Shown here: piece after piece, positions 24,080 through 32,637 of the stretch
Numbering within the stretch: position 1 is the stretch's first letter
How the letters are laid out: the number at the start of each line of letters is the position of its first letter
NCBI GenBank assembly: GCA_012719035.1
Contig: JAAYBD010000002.1
Span: 1 to 47,173, forward strand
Direction: 5' to 3'
DNA: 47,173 nt
Origin: Clostridiales bacterium
GTDB taxonomy: Bacteria > Bacillota > Clostridia > Oscillospirales > Oscillospiraceae
Notes under the pieces: generated by a model
Told to the model about the DNA's origin: nothing
Database searches by the model: none
What the model saw: only the letters and a program-made list of their open reading frames with translations
Made by a program: the position numbers and the translations under genes

Positions 24080-24964
24080 TTATATTTTTTTGGGTAGGGA
24101 GATCAGCTCTCTGTCAACATAAACGGTTCTGTCTTCTCTGGTCTTGATACACCATTTTACAAGCAGGATTTCTGAATTTACGATTTCAATACAGGTGATG
24201 CAATTTGGATGTACGCAGCTTCCTACATTAAAATACGGCAGCTCTTTTTTCAGGGGACATGAGGGTCTATGTGTGTGTCCGGCTATTACGGCTTGATTGT
24301 TTTTTTCTACCCAGTTTAAGATTTTTCTTTCCACTTTTCTTCTTTCACGATAGTTTTTGGCAGCACTTGTAGGATCCTTGTGACCGGAAAATTCCAACTT
24401 ACGCCAGACATGTCTCGTGAGGAATCTGCTCACCTTCCAAAAAACGTCATTTATAAGATCCCCTTGATGACCGTGTATAAGAAGTATTTTCGATTGAGAA
24501 TCAAGGTTGTTCAATATCAAGCCTTCATGAACTCTTATGTTTGTAAACAAAGGTTCATAACTATCGATTTGACTGTTATAGTACATCTGCAAATTGCCTT
24601 CAATAAAGGAAGGAAATTTTTTGACCATATCATGATTGCCGAAAATCATATAATAGCGATCTTCCTTATAGAAGTTGTGCAGCAGACGAAAAATATCGGA
24701 ATAAATGTTGGTGATATCGGAAAATCTCTTGTTTTTCCATAATTCATCACTATCACCGAGATCAATATATGTAAATCCATGGTTGTAATAGTATTTTATA
24801 GCTGCATAGTATATGCTGTGATTATGGCGGAAATCATCAACCCAGCTTCCATCACCTCTATGGCAATCTCCGATTAAAACTATTTTTGATAAATTAGTAA
24901 AAGGGATTTCTGATGACGATTTGAATAGCTCGCTCAGACGGTCATAAGTCGAAAAAGAAGACAT
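24080..24964 (-). CDS. Calcineurin-like metallophosphoesterase
   Basis: The 294-residue protein shows all five metal-ligand blocks of the calcineurin-type phosphoesterase fold: GDCHRGD (about residues 32-38), GDSDELW (GDxx(D/E) block), GNHD, HGHQGD and GHTHRP, with a GSC motif after it. The family includes UDP-diacylglucosamine hydrolases (LpxH), DNA-repair exonucleases and general phosphatases; the closest resemblance by pattern is to LpxH-like stand-alone phosphoesterases of Clostridia, whose substrate is unknown. There is no signal peptide, so it is cytoplasmic. It has its own terminator. Confidence 0.88.
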   Translation of the reverse strand: MSSFSTYDRLSELFKSSSEIPFTNLSKIVLIGDCHRGDGSWVDDFRHNHSIYYAAIKYYYNHGFTYIDLGDSDELWKNKRFSDITNIYSDIFRLLHNFYKEDRYYMIFGNHDMVKKFPSFIEGNLQMYYNSQIDSYEPLFTNIRVHEGLILNNLDSQSKILLIHGHQGDLINDVFWKVSRFLTRHVWRKLEFSGHKDPTSAAKNYRERRKVERKILNWVEKNNQAVIAGHTHRPSCPLKKELPYFNVGSCVHPNCITCIEIVNSEILLVKWCIKTREDRTVYVDRELISLPKKI

Positions 24965-25103
24965 TTTACTTTTCCTTATTTGAAATATACATAACGATAA
25001 CCTCCCTCAAATTATATTCTATTCGAGGTTTGCAAAGTTATGCTAAAAATTGACCTATCCGGAGGAGCGCCTGCAATCAAGTGTTTTCCGCATGACACAA
25101 AAT

Positions 25104-25139
25104 AAGCAAAAAGCGCCGTATATACGACGCTCTTTGCTT
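25104..25139. terminator. Hairpin downstream of the CoA-transferase gene
   Basis: AAGCAAA.AGCG.CGTA pairs with TACG.CGCT.TTTGCTT; it lies about 120 bases past the stop codon at 25258 on the minus strand. Confidence 0.6.
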
Positions 25140-25257
25140 AGTCTGGTAGAAGGAGTATTTTGCAAATATTTGTATCTATCGGTACGAATATTTAGCGTAT
25201 ATTGTTGATTTGCTGCGCGCAGTAAATAATGTCAAAGGCGCAGACTTAGGACATTTG

Positions 25258-26622
25258 CTATTTTACGTTGTTGAAAGGATCATAGCCTTCAAAATCGTCT
25301 TCATTAATAAGAGGAGTGGTGATGATCTTTTCCATAAGTTCCTTGCGGTAGTCGGGATGAGCTACTTTGATAATGGAACGGATTCTATCCTTTACTGTCT
25401 TCATGAAGACGTCTGCAACACCGTATTCGGTTACAACATACATTACGAATACTTTCGGGGTTGTAACTATGCAGCCTTCGGGCAGCCATGGAACGATGTT
25501 AGAGTGGCGCTCGCCCTCGCGGTCAACATATGTGGAGCGCAGGCAAAGGAAGCTGCGTCCGCCCTTGCTGCGGATAGAGCCGTAGAGGTAGCCGAAACTG
25601 CCGCCGGGGCCGCTGTAGGGAGAAAGACCCTGAGCCTCGGAGCAGGCTTGTCCAAGAAGGTCGATCATGAAGGTAGCATTGATGGCGACGATGTTCTCCT
25701 GCTTGACGATTCCGAGAGCATCTATGCACTCCCAATGGGGCAGGAAGCGAATCCTGTCGTCATCGCGTGCAAACTCAAAGAATTCCTTGGAGCAGGCGGC
25801 GGGGCTGGAAACTGTGATTTTGGTGATGATGCCTTCCTTACAGAGATCCATCATGGATTCGCAGGCAACCTCAGAATAAACCTCAACGTGACCTACGCCG
25901 CGCAGATTTTTCAGGATTTCCTCACCAAGTCCGCCGAAGCCAATCTGAATCTTGTCGCCGTCATGGATGTAAGGCATGATGTTTTCAGCAATCATCTTGT
26001 CATACTCGGTGGGAGGTGCGGAGGGGAATGATACAAGCTCGGTGGGGTTATCTACAATGCAATCAAATTCGGTGATGTGAATAAAGTGTGTATCGCGGTC
26101 ACCGGGGACAGGATACTGTCCTGTAGGATCCATGAAGCCGATTTTCTTCACGACTCTGGGGTCCTGTGTAACGCCATGATGGGTGCAGACCTGATACGCG
26201 CCGACATTGCACCAGCCGTCCTCATCGGGAGGGCAGACCTGAATGGCAGCGACATTACAGTCGTAGGCAAAGGGACCGTAGGGGAACAGGTCATAGGTCA
26301 TTCCGCCGCACTCGGCAATATTCATGCCGATGGACATTCTTTCAAGAGGAAGGTTGAAAGCACTGAACATACGGAAATGCTTTTTGCTTTCTGGATCGAA
26401 AATCATGTCGCAGGGCATATTCATGCAGTTGTAGATAAGCATTACGTCATGATAATCTTCCTTGTGCTCGTGGAGATAATCCAAAAATGCATAAGGTATG
26501 CACTGGGCGTTGCTGAGCCACACGCAGTCGCCGTTCTCGACAATCTTTGCGGCATCCTCCATAGTACCATGGCGTTCTTCATAGTACTTTTTCCAATCAA
26601 TAGTTAAATCTCTTCTTGCCAT
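25258..26622 (-). CDS. Acetyl-CoA hydrolase/transferase family CoA-transferase
   Basis: The 454-residue protein belongs to the family of 4-hydroxybutyrate, succinate and butyryl-CoA:acetate CoA-transferases. It shows the FGGLGEEI oxyanion segment, EVYSEVACESMMDLCKEGII holding the family's catalytic glutamate position (usually 'h.TEM..dg..dL...G'), and the C-terminal VVTEYGVADV and IIKVAHPDYRKEL motifs. It probably moves CoA from acetyl-CoA (or a product acyl-CoA) to a free acid. With the 2-hydroxyacyl-CoA dehydratase genes 1.2 kb away, the likely role is to activate a 2-hydroxy acid; the exact acid cannot be told. AAAGGAGTCG precedes the ATG. A strong palindrome at 26758-26778 lies in its promoter region. 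Confidence 0.9.
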   Translation of the reverse strand: MARRDLTIDWKKYYEERHGTMEDAAKIVENGDCVWLSNAQCIPYAFLDYLHEHKEDYHDVMLIYNCMNMPCDMIFDPESKKHFRMFSAFNLPLERMSIGMNIAECGGMTYDLFPYGPFAYDCNVAAIQVCPPDEDGWCNVGAYQVCTHHGVTQDPRVVKKIGFMDPTGQYPVPGDRDTHFIHITEFDCIVDNPTELVSFPSAPPTEYDKMIAENIMPYIHDGDKIQIGFGGLGEEILKNLRGVGHVEVYSEVACESMMDLCKEGIITKITVSSPAACSKEFFEFARDDDRIRFLPHWECIDALGIVKQENIVAINATFMIDLLGQACSEAQGLSPYSGPGGSFGYLYGSIRSKGGRSFLCLRSTYVDREGERHSNIVPWLPEGCIVTTPKVFVMYVVTEYGVADVFMKTVKDRIRSIIKVAHPDYRKELMEKIITTPLINEDDFEGYDPFNNVK

Positions 26623-26946
26623 TTTTTCGACTCCTTTATAAGCTTTGATTAGTATATATTTCCAAAATTATTAGCAACCTTAAAAAATCAGTCGAAACGC
26701 GCTATGTTTTAAATTATATTTATAAATACCCAACAATGCACGTCACAAATGAACTCGATTGTGCCTTGATGGCACAATGTGAAATAAATGTGACACTGTT
26801 ATTGAGCCGGGAAAGGCTTACAATATAGGATTGTGGTAGTAATATCCAAATTGTATTTTTTTATGAAAAAATATTAATAAAAATGAACGCTTTAGGCACA
26901 CTTTTTGCTTTGAATCTATTCTCGGCAGAGGTTTTGCGACCATTAT
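26623..26946. other. Promoter region of the CoA-transferase gene
   Basis: No gene. AT-rich, with a -10-like TATAAT complement (ATTATA near 26715) on the minus strand and the palindrome at 26758-26778 about 40 bases upstream of it. No sigma-54 element (GG...GC spacing) fits. Confidence 0.4.
26758..26778. promoter_or_regulatory. Operator-like palindrome of the CoA-transferase gene
   Basis: ATTGTGCC-TTGAT-GGCACAAT is a perfect 8-bp inverted repeat. The TGTGCC half-site recurs at 31949 (TGTGCC-AGTT-GGCATA) before the second TetR gene, so a shared regulator is plausible. Confidence 0.65.
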
Positions 26947-26999
26947 AAAAGACACCCCCAAACATGGCAAGAAAACAGTTATGTTTAGGGGTGTCTTTT
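26947..26999 (-). terminator. Terminator of the first TetR gene
   Basis: AAAAGACACCCC.AAACAT (26947-26965) pairs with ATGTTT.GGGGTGTCTTTT (26981-26999) with a single mismatch; it is bidirectional. Confidence 0.85.
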
Positions 27000-27036
27000 T
27001 ATTATATGTTTTACGGAATTCTGAGGAAAGGGCGGA

Positions 27037-27576
27037 CTATAAATTACACCATTCGTCACGCAGTGTCGCGGGCATTGCGAGATAAATCTGCTCTGCTATT
27101 TCCTCTCTTGTATAGTCGATTTTACCGCTTATCCAGTCGATATCTACGGATATACCGCCGTAGCAAAAAACAGAAAGCTGAAAATGCTCGTCCTTTGTCA
27201 GCGGTCTGCCTCTGCTTTTAGTAGTTATCTGCTCGATCATAGCGTATGAGTAGTCATATAAAAACGTAAAGTAAGAGTTTGGACCGACGTATGAAAAGGC
27301 GTTCTTTTCTCTTTTCCTGTCCCTGTCTGTGGCATTAAAAATCCTCTGATACAGTTCAAGCCAGCTTTTGCAGTTCTGCGATTTGACCCATGCGTCCAAC
27401 TTCTTTTTGTAGTTGTAGTTCATTACGTCGTATTTGTCAAAATAATGCCTGTAGAAGGTTGACCTCGAAACACCGCTTTCTTCCATTATCATTTTTACCG
27501 TAATTTCTTCAAAATGGTGCTCTCTCAGCAAACGATTGAATGAATTTAGAATGTGATCCTTTGTCAATTGCTTCAT
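27037..27576 (-). CDS. TetR-family regulator (DhaS-like C-terminus)
   Basis: The 179-residue protein has a TetR N-terminal HTH (FEEITVKMIMEESGVSRSTF then YRHYFDKYDVMNY) and a C-terminal half (SYFTFLYDYSYAMIEQIT, FCYGGISVDIDWISGKID) of the group in which the DhaS activator is found. It is divergent from the 2-hydroxyacyl-CoA dehydratase operon at 27810, so it is the best local candidate regulator. GAGGGACTAAG is the ribosome binding site. A weak dyad (GGTACA...TGTATC, about 27590-27617) sits between the two genes. The effector is unknown, presumably an acyl-CoA or hydroxy acid. Confidence 0.88.
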   Translation of the reverse strand: MKQLTKDHILNSFNRLLREHHFEEITVKMIMEESGVSRSTFYRHYFDKYDVMNYNYKKKLDAWVKSQNCKSWLELYQRIFNATDRDRKREKNAFSYVGPNSYFTFLYDYSYAMIEQITTKSRGRPLTKDEHFQLSVFCYGGISVDIDWISGKIDYTREEIAEQIYLAMPATLRDEWCNL

Positions 27577-27809
27577 CTTAGTCCCTCCGAATGGTACATT
27601 ATTTAGTTATTGTATCATAACGGGACGAAAGTTCAAAATAGTATCTTCAAAATTTGTGCTTATTTCATATAATTATTTAAAAATAACATCAATAATTATA
27701 CCTCATATACATGGTTTGATTTAGAAACTCCATCAAAAGCAACAAATACGATTTTTTTAAATTTGCCCCAATAATTTAAAAAATACAGTGTAAAACAAGG
27801 AGGAGAAAA

Positions 27810-28940
27810 ATGGGATACCAAAGGCTATTTGAAGCAGGCATTTCAAAGGAATCGATCAGTTCATGGAGGTCGGCGGGCAAGAAAGCATTGGGTGTTGTAT
27901 GCTGTCATATTCCCCATGAAATACTGCATGCGGCAGATGTACTGCCTGTACGGCTAAGAGCAACGGGCTGTGAAGACTACAGCGAGGCAGAAGTGTGGAT
28001 GTCAAGTTTCAGCTGCAGCTTTGCAAAGTCTATTCTCCAGTATTTTATTGACGGAGTATACGACCTTGACGGACTGGTTACTTCAGACGGCTGTATGCAG
28101 GCGGTAAGGGTTTTTGATAACTGGAGGGCTTATTCAAAGAAAAATGGCAAGGAGCAGGTTCTTTTAGAGGTCGGCGCCCCCCGCATGAGCACTGCCACAA
28201 CTAAGGCGTATTACAGGGAAGAACTTAAAATCCTTGCCGATGAGCTTGAGAAGCTGAGCGGCAATGAAATCACCGATGAAAAATTGCTGAAATCCATAGA
28301 GCTGTACAATGAGGAGCGCAGGCTGGTAAAACAGGTTCTTGAGCTTCAAAAAGCGGAAAATCCTGTCGTAACAGGTACGGAAGTGATGAAGATTATGCTG
28401 GCAGCGACTAATATGCCGGTCGAGGAATACATAGCACTTCTAAAAGCTTTTTTAGAAGACGTTCCGAACAGGAAGCCGGTTTCTGATTACCGTGCCCGTC
28501 TTATGATAATAGGAAGTGCATTGGATAATCCGAAATATGTCGAGGCAATAGAGAATAAGGGCGGGCTTGTTGTTGCCGATACGCTTTGTTTGGGAAGCAT
28601 GGGATTTGGCGAAGAGCTGAATGCGAGAACAGAAGATGTTTTGGGGTCGATAGCTGATTACTATATTGACCGCATAGTTTGTCCCCGCATGATAGACAAC
28701 CGCGATGCACTTCATGAGCTCATAGTGAGCAGGGCAAAGGAATACCGGGCAGATGGAGTAATCTATCAAAAAATGCAGAACTGCGAATGCTGGGGCGGCG
28801 AGAACACATATCTTGAGCCGGCTCTCAAAGAGGTGGGAGTGCCTATCCTTTATCTTGAGCGCGAAGAAAAGCTGGCAAACATCGGACAGCTTGAAATTCG
28901 TGCTGAAGCATTTATTGAGATGGTTGAGAGGGAGGACTAA
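27810..28940 (+). CDS. 2-hydroxyacyl-CoA dehydratase, small (beta) subunit
   Basis: The 376-residue protein matches the HgdB/HadC/FldC/LcdB size and layout. Cluster-ligand candidates are present: Cys32 in CCHIPHEILHAADVLPVRL, Cys95 in SDGCMQAVRVFDNW, and Cys325/Cys327 in QNCECWGGENTY, followed by the family's GVPILYLERE. Together with the large subunit it forms a radical dehydratase that removes water from (R)-2-hydroxyacyl-CoA through a ketyl radical, after a one-time ATP-driven electron injection by a separate activator (HgdC type). The activator gene is not in this window. AAGGAGGAG precedes the ATG, and three bases separate it from the next gene. Substrate (lactoyl-, 2-hydroxyglutaryl-, aryl-lactoyl-CoA, etc.) is not predictable here. 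Confidence 0.92.
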   Translation: MGYQRLFEAGISKESISSWRSAGKKALGVVCCHIPHEILHAADVLPVRLRATGCEDYSEAEVWMSSFSCSFAKSILQYFIDGVYDLDGLVTSDGCMQAVRVFDNWRAYSKKNGKEQVLLEVGAPRMSTATTKAYYREELKILADELEKLSGNEITDEKLLKSIELYNEERRLVKQVLELQKAENPVVTGTEVMKIMLAATNMPVEEYIALLKAFLEDVPNRKPVSDYRARLMIIGSALDNPKYVEAIENKGGLVVADTLCLGSMGFGEELNARTEDVLGSIADYYIDRIVCPRMIDNRDALHELIVSRAKEYRADGVIYQKMQNCECWGGENTYLEPALKEVGVPILYLEREEKLANIGQLEIRAEAFIEMVERED

Positions 28941-28943
28941 GAG

Positions 28944-30236
28944 ATGGCTTTTGTAGATGAAATGTACAAAGTAATAAGCGGTGATATGAGCACTACGGAT
29001 TATATCGCAAGCTCGGCAGAGGGCAAGCTTGCACACGTTATGGACAAAGATCCTGATGGCAGATGGGTATATGATATACAGGTCGCGCAGTGGGCGCAAA
29101 TCCGCGATGCTCACAAAAACGGCAAAAAGCTCGTTGCATTCGGAGGTCCGATGCCTGTCGACATCATCTATGCTTTTGACTGTCAGCCCTATTATCTGGA
29201 TCAGCTCCCGCTGAGTACCGCGCCAAAGGTAGATATGACTGCAAAGTTCATCGATATCTGCGAGACAAAAACAAATCAGAGCATGTGCTCCATCGACAAA
29301 GTTGAGATGGGTGTGCTCCTTGCAGACCAGTATGGAATCAAGCCGGACGCTTTCGTCTATTCTACCGTACCCTGCGATTCTTCAAGGATTGCGTACCCGA
29401 TTATGGAAAAAATATGGAATGTCCCTACATTCAATATCGATCTGCCCTTCCGCAGGGATGAGCGCGGGGTGGCATACCTCGTCAAGCAGACAAAAGAATT
29501 TATCACGTTTATGGAGGAATTTACCGGCAAGAAGCTTGACTGGAATAAGCTGAAGGAATGCATGGAGGTCGCAAATAAGTCGAACGAGCTTATCGGAAAA
29601 ATAGCCGATTTGAGGAGCAACACACCCTGCCCATTGCCCGGAATACTGCTCGTTACAAATGCTTGCATGAGCGGTCAGGCGGCAGACCCGGAAATGGTGA
29701 AATTCCTTGAAAAAGAGTATGAAACCGGTCAAATGATGGTAGAGCTGGGTATGGGCGCCTGTATGAACGGTGAGAAATACCGCATGCTTTTCCTGCAAAA
29801 CATGTTCTGGACCCAACTGAAGGCATATTCGTACCTGGAACGTGAATACGGGGCGATCTGCATTATGGACGTTTTGGGACACTATCATCCGGATATCTAT
29901 GAGAATCTGGACGATAAGGAAGACTGCTTTAAGGTCATGGCGGTTAAGATGATGAATCTCCCGATGATTCACGGCGCTGCGGGACCTGTCGATTACTATT
30001 GCGACAGAATAAAGTATCTTATGGACAACTTCAATATCAATGCTTCCATATTCCTTGGACATATCGGCTGCAAGCATACATGGGCTTCCACAAAGATTCT
30101 TTCCGATTACATTCAGGAGAACTACGGCATGCCCACACTGCTTCTTGATGTTGACTGCATTGACGGCCGTTACAAGACGGCTGAAGAGGTACAGGACAGT
30201 ATAGTAGAATATCTGGAAAACGTAGTCAAACTATGA
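28944..30236 (+). CDS. 2-hydroxyacyl-CoA dehydratase, large (alpha) subunit
   Basis: The 430-residue partner follows after three bases with GGGAGGA as ribosome binding site. The size pair 430/376 resembles lactoyl-CoA dehydratase and the aryl-lactoyl-type enzymes. Two of the usual cluster cysteines are clear, Cys144 (STVPCDSSRIAYPI) and Cys376 (GHIGCKHTWASTKILSDY). At the place where the small subunit has C-x-x-P-x-E, this one has AFGGPMPVDIIYAFDCQP (residues 65-82) with no Cys until Cys80. The alpha-subunit cluster may therefore use a shifted ligand. Ends before a 20-bp perfect hairpin. The operon is probably regulated by the divergent TetR protein. Confidence 0.9.
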   Translation: MAFVDEMYKVISGDMSTTDYIASSAEGKLAHVMDKDPDGRWVYDIQVAQWAQIRDAHKNGKKLVAFGGPMPVDIIYAFDCQPYYLDQLPLSTAPKVDMTAKFIDICETKTNQSMCSIDKVEMGVLLADQYGIKPDAFVYSTVPCDSSRIAYPIMEKIWNVPTFNIDLPFRRDERGVAYLVKQTKEFITFMEEFTGKKLDWNKLKECMEVANKSNELIGKIADLRSNTPCPLPGILLVTNACMSGQAADPEMVKFLEKEYETGQMMVELGMGACMNGEKYRMLFLQNMFWTQLKAYSYLEREYGAICIMDVLGHYHPDIYENLDDKEDCFKVMAVKMMNLPMIHGAAGPVDYYCDRIKYLMDNFNINASIFLGHIGCKHTWASTKILSDYIQENYGMPTLLLDVDCIDGRYKTAEEVQDSIVEYLENVVKL

Positions 30237-30270
30237 TTTTCAGGTATGTCCGATAACTTATAAAAGTATA

Positions 30271-30316
30271 ATAATCAAACCCATAGCTTTGATTTTAAAG
30301 CTATGGGTTTGATTAT
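30271..30316 (+). terminator. Terminator of the dehydratase operon
   Basis: ATAATCAAACCCATAGCTTT (30271-30290) and its perfect complement at 30297-30316 with a 6-base loop. Confidence 0.85.
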
Positions 30317-30402
30317 TAGGATGGAATACCTCTTATAATAATAATAATCATATGCGATTGCTAACGCTAAGAAAGCACAATAAAGTTTTTTCTCGTGATA
30401 TT

Positions 30403-30813
30403 TTAGCTCTTTTTTAAATTATTTAAGTGTTTTCGCTCGTAAATATATAAGGCGACGCTTACCGTTGAAATAACTAAAAATTGGGGAAAGCAGCTTAGCA
30501 GGAAAAGGTTGAGTATTCCAAAATTAATTGCAGGTATATATGCCATTGCGAATAAGAGGACAACAATTAAAATACTAAGCAAATACTCAATATGAGATTT
30601 TCTTTTATCATGGGATATAAATGTACGTTTACAAATAAAAAATAAATATATTCCAATAATAATGTTCCCTGCTAATTGAACAGCGGGCGGTATAGCTTGG
30701 GAAAAAGTCCGCCTTGCATATATATCTGCCCATCTAATGCAAAAAACGTATAATATCAACATACAGCTTGGCGCAAAAAGTGTAACTATATATCTTAGTC
30801 AAGTTTTGATCAT
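30403..30813 (-). pseudogene. Membrane protein gene with an in-frame TGA
   Basis: GAGGGTGA stands just before an ATG at 30813 that reads M-I-K-T and then TGA (30801-30799). The same frame continues openly after the TGA for 132 codons: LRYIVTLFAPSCMLILYVFC..., then three or four further helices (VQLAGNIIIGIYLFFICK, YLLSILIVVLLFAMAYIPA, FPQFLVISTVSVALYIYE). Starting instead at the internal ATG at 30762 removes part of the first helix and has no ribosome binding site. The simplest view is a four-helix membrane protein inactivated by a nonsense change at codon 5. I do not recognise a family. The segment is AT-richer than its neighbours. Confidence 0.7.
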
Positions 30814-31042
30814 ATTCACCCTCAATCATTCAAATTAATTGTATACTATTCCATAGATCTTATAGCATTACAGTTCAACTATTTTCCTACACAAACTATA
30901 ATACCATATATTTACATAATTGCAAATGTATAATACAAAGAAATTGCTAATTAATTTCCTTAATTTCTTTTTTAATTGATACAAATGCTGCAAAATCCAA
31001 TGTATAATGAGAAAAAAGGAATAGGAATGATAATCTGAGAAA
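30814..31042. other. AT-rich gene-free stretch
   Basis: No gene and no clear signal beyond AT-rich sequence that can serve as promoter for the pseudogene to its left. Confidence 0.4.
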
Positions 31043-31753
31043 TTAGGCGCTAAAATACTTGGATCTCAGCGTTTCCATCACGATTTTATCCATGTTTATT
31101 TTACATTCACGCGCTCTCTCGCAGTCCCTGTCACGTATTGCATCCAAAAGCTCACGTATACCGAAGCTTTTACTTTCCATTCCAAGCGTGTAAAAGACAG
31201 TTACCGCAAATGTATGGTTTACTTCCTTAAATGCGTTATAAATCAGAGGGAAAATCGTATTGTTTGAAGCGCAGTACATCCCGCTGTGAAATTCATCTCT
31301 GTATTTCAGGACTTCATCAAGGTTTGAGGCGTTCTCGGCTTTTAGAAGTGCTTCCTCCATATGTTCTATATCTGCATCTGTGCGGTTTTTAGCGGCAAGG
31401 TACGCACAGTAAGGCTCGATAAGCATTCTTAACTCCATTATCGATTCAAATGTCCGCTTATCAAAGTATCCTCCGTTGAATTCCGTTATTGCGGCAAGGG
31501 TTTGAAGATTGCCGCTTCTCATGTAATCTGCTACGATGGTTCCTTTTCGCGGATTTATCGTGACGAATCCCTTCTGTTCCAACTCAGCCAGTCCTGCGCT
31601 GACTACAGAGCGCGGAATCTTCATCTGGACCGAGATGTCGCGTTCTGACGGAAGCTTATCCCCCGCCTTTAGGCGGCCGGAAAGAATCATGTCCTCAAAC
31701 TCCCTTATAAACAGGCTTTTACAGGATGGGGCTACTATCTCTTTCAGTTCCAT
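31043..31753 (-). CDS. GntR-family regulator (FadR/FCD type)
   Basis: The 236-residue protein combines an N-terminal winged helix (GDKLPSERDISVQMKIPRSV, residues of about 32-51) with an all-helical FCD effector domain whose metal/carboxylate-binding His/Asp pattern is visible (YRDEFHSGMYCASNN). FCD regulators sense small carboxylic acids such as lactate, glycolate or sugar acids. This fits a regulator for the hydroxy-acid utilisation genes around it. AGGAGG lies before the ATG. It is divergent from the TetR gene at 31999, and several GC-rich palindromes lie between them. Confidence 0.88.
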   Translation of the reverse strand: MELKEIVAPSCKSLFIREFEDMILSGRLKAGDKLPSERDISVQMKIPRSVVSAGLAELEQKGFVTINPRKGTIVADYMRSGNLQTLAAITEFNGGYFDKRTFESIMELRMLIEPYCAYLAAKNRTDADIEHMEEALLKAENASNLDEVLKYRDEFHSGMYCASNNTIFPLIYNAFKEVNHTFAVTVFYTLGMESKSFGIRELLDAIRDRDCERARECKINMDKIVMETLRSKYFSA

Positions 31754-31890
31754 AAGGTCCTCCTTTTTGGAATTGGCGTGCCACTGACCAGATTTTGTTT
31801 GTTATAATAATAACACATATTTTTGTTGATTTCAATACTCTTATTGCTTGCAATTACTATATTTTTGTGCTAAATTAAATTTAGAACATC

Positions 31891-31904
31891 TGTGGCGCGC
31901 CACA
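31891..31904. promoter_or_regulatory. Perfect 14-bp palindrome in the GntR/TetR intergenic region
   Basis: TGTGGCGCGCCACA is its own reverse complement. A shorter relative, TGGC-GT-GCCA, is at 31774-31783 close to the GntR start. Both are candidate operators for the GntR protein. Confidence 0.6.
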
Positions 31905-31948
31905 AACCCGACACTTTTTGATTTATGTCAGGAATACAGTCAGAAACC

Positions 31949-31964
31949 TGTGCCAGTTGGCATA
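31949..31964. promoter_or_regulatory. TGTGCC-N4-GGCATA site before the TetR gene
   Basis: TGTGCC-AGTT-GGCATA lies about 35 bases before the TetR start and resembles the perfect palindrome upstream of the CoA-transferase gene (26758-26778). Confidence 0.55.
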
Positions 31965-31998
31965 ATTGAGCGTTAATCAGAAAAGAGGTACGGCAAGA

Positions 31999-32562
31999 AT
32001 GTCAAAGGTAATAACAAAAAAAGCCCTTGCGGAGAGCATGAAAACGTTGATGAGGGAAAGACCGTTTTCAAAAATATCGGTTGATGACATCTGTAAGTCG
32101 GCAAATGTCAGCCGCAGAAACTTTTACCGGCATTTTCCGGACAAGTATGCCTTGCTGAACTGGATTTACTATGACGACTATTTTTCAAAGCTGATTTACC
32201 ATGATGACTGTGTGGTTTGGGACTATTTTCCTCAGATATGCGAGCATTTCTACAATGACCGTGCATTTTTTAGGAATGCAATCCAAGTTGAGGGGCAGAA
32301 TTCACTGAGAACATATTGTCAGGAACTGTTATATCCGCTTTTTATGCGTGATTATAAGGGTACTTTTATCTCCGATAAGTCCGCCGAGTTCTATATTAGG
32401 AGAATTACAGACGCTCTGTTTGAATATATGAAAGAATGGCTGAAAAGCGAACCTTGCATACCGCCGGACAAGTTTGCAGCACATGTCAGAAAGTCTGTTG
32501 CAAAACATGCCCGCCGCACATGGGAAATAGCATCAAGAGAACAATACCAATTCATAAGTTAA
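31999..32562 (+). CDS. TetR-family regulator
   Basis: The start at 31999 (MSKVITKKAL) is chosen for its AGAGG site and because family members begin this way; the longer ORF adds 11 residues over the operator region. The 187-residue product has the HTH FSKISVDDICKSANVSRRNF followed by YRHFPDKYALLNW, and a DhaS-like C-terminal half, so it is a paralogue-type relative of the regulator at 27037. A TGTGCC...GGCATA site lies in its promoter; the related palindrome before the CoA-transferase gene makes that gene a candidate target. It ends at a terminator shared with the convergent thiT gene. Confidence 0.88.
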   Translation: MSKVITKKALAESMKTLMRERPFSKISVDDICKSANVSRRNFYRHFPDKYALLNWIYYDDYFSKLIYHDDCVVWDYFPQICEHFYNDRAFFRNAIQVEGQNSLRTYCQELLYPLFMRDYKGTFISDKSAEFYIRRITDALFEYMKEWLKSEPCIPPDKFAAHVRKSVAKHARRTWEIASREQYQFIS

Positions 32563-32598
32563 GCTTGGGATTCCATAATACCTCTTATAAATAATAAG

Positions 32599-32637
32599 AA
32601 ACCGCACGCTGCTTATTTAAACAGCGTGCGGTTTTTT
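32599..32637. terminator. Bidirectional terminator, abutting the thiT stop codon
   Basis: AAACCGCACGCTG (32599-32611) pairs with CAGCGTGCGGTTT (32622-32634), followed by TTT. It serves both convergent genes. Confidence 0.9.

Noticed and set aside
25210-26607. Plus-strand ORFs (25210-26031 and 26077-26607)
   Set aside because: They lie antisense to the CoA-transferase, whose motifs and codon pattern are clear.
26623-26946. Sigma-54 promoter for the CoA-transferase gene
   Set aside because: TGGCAC occurs at the palindrome, but no GC at the required -12 position follows it on either strand.
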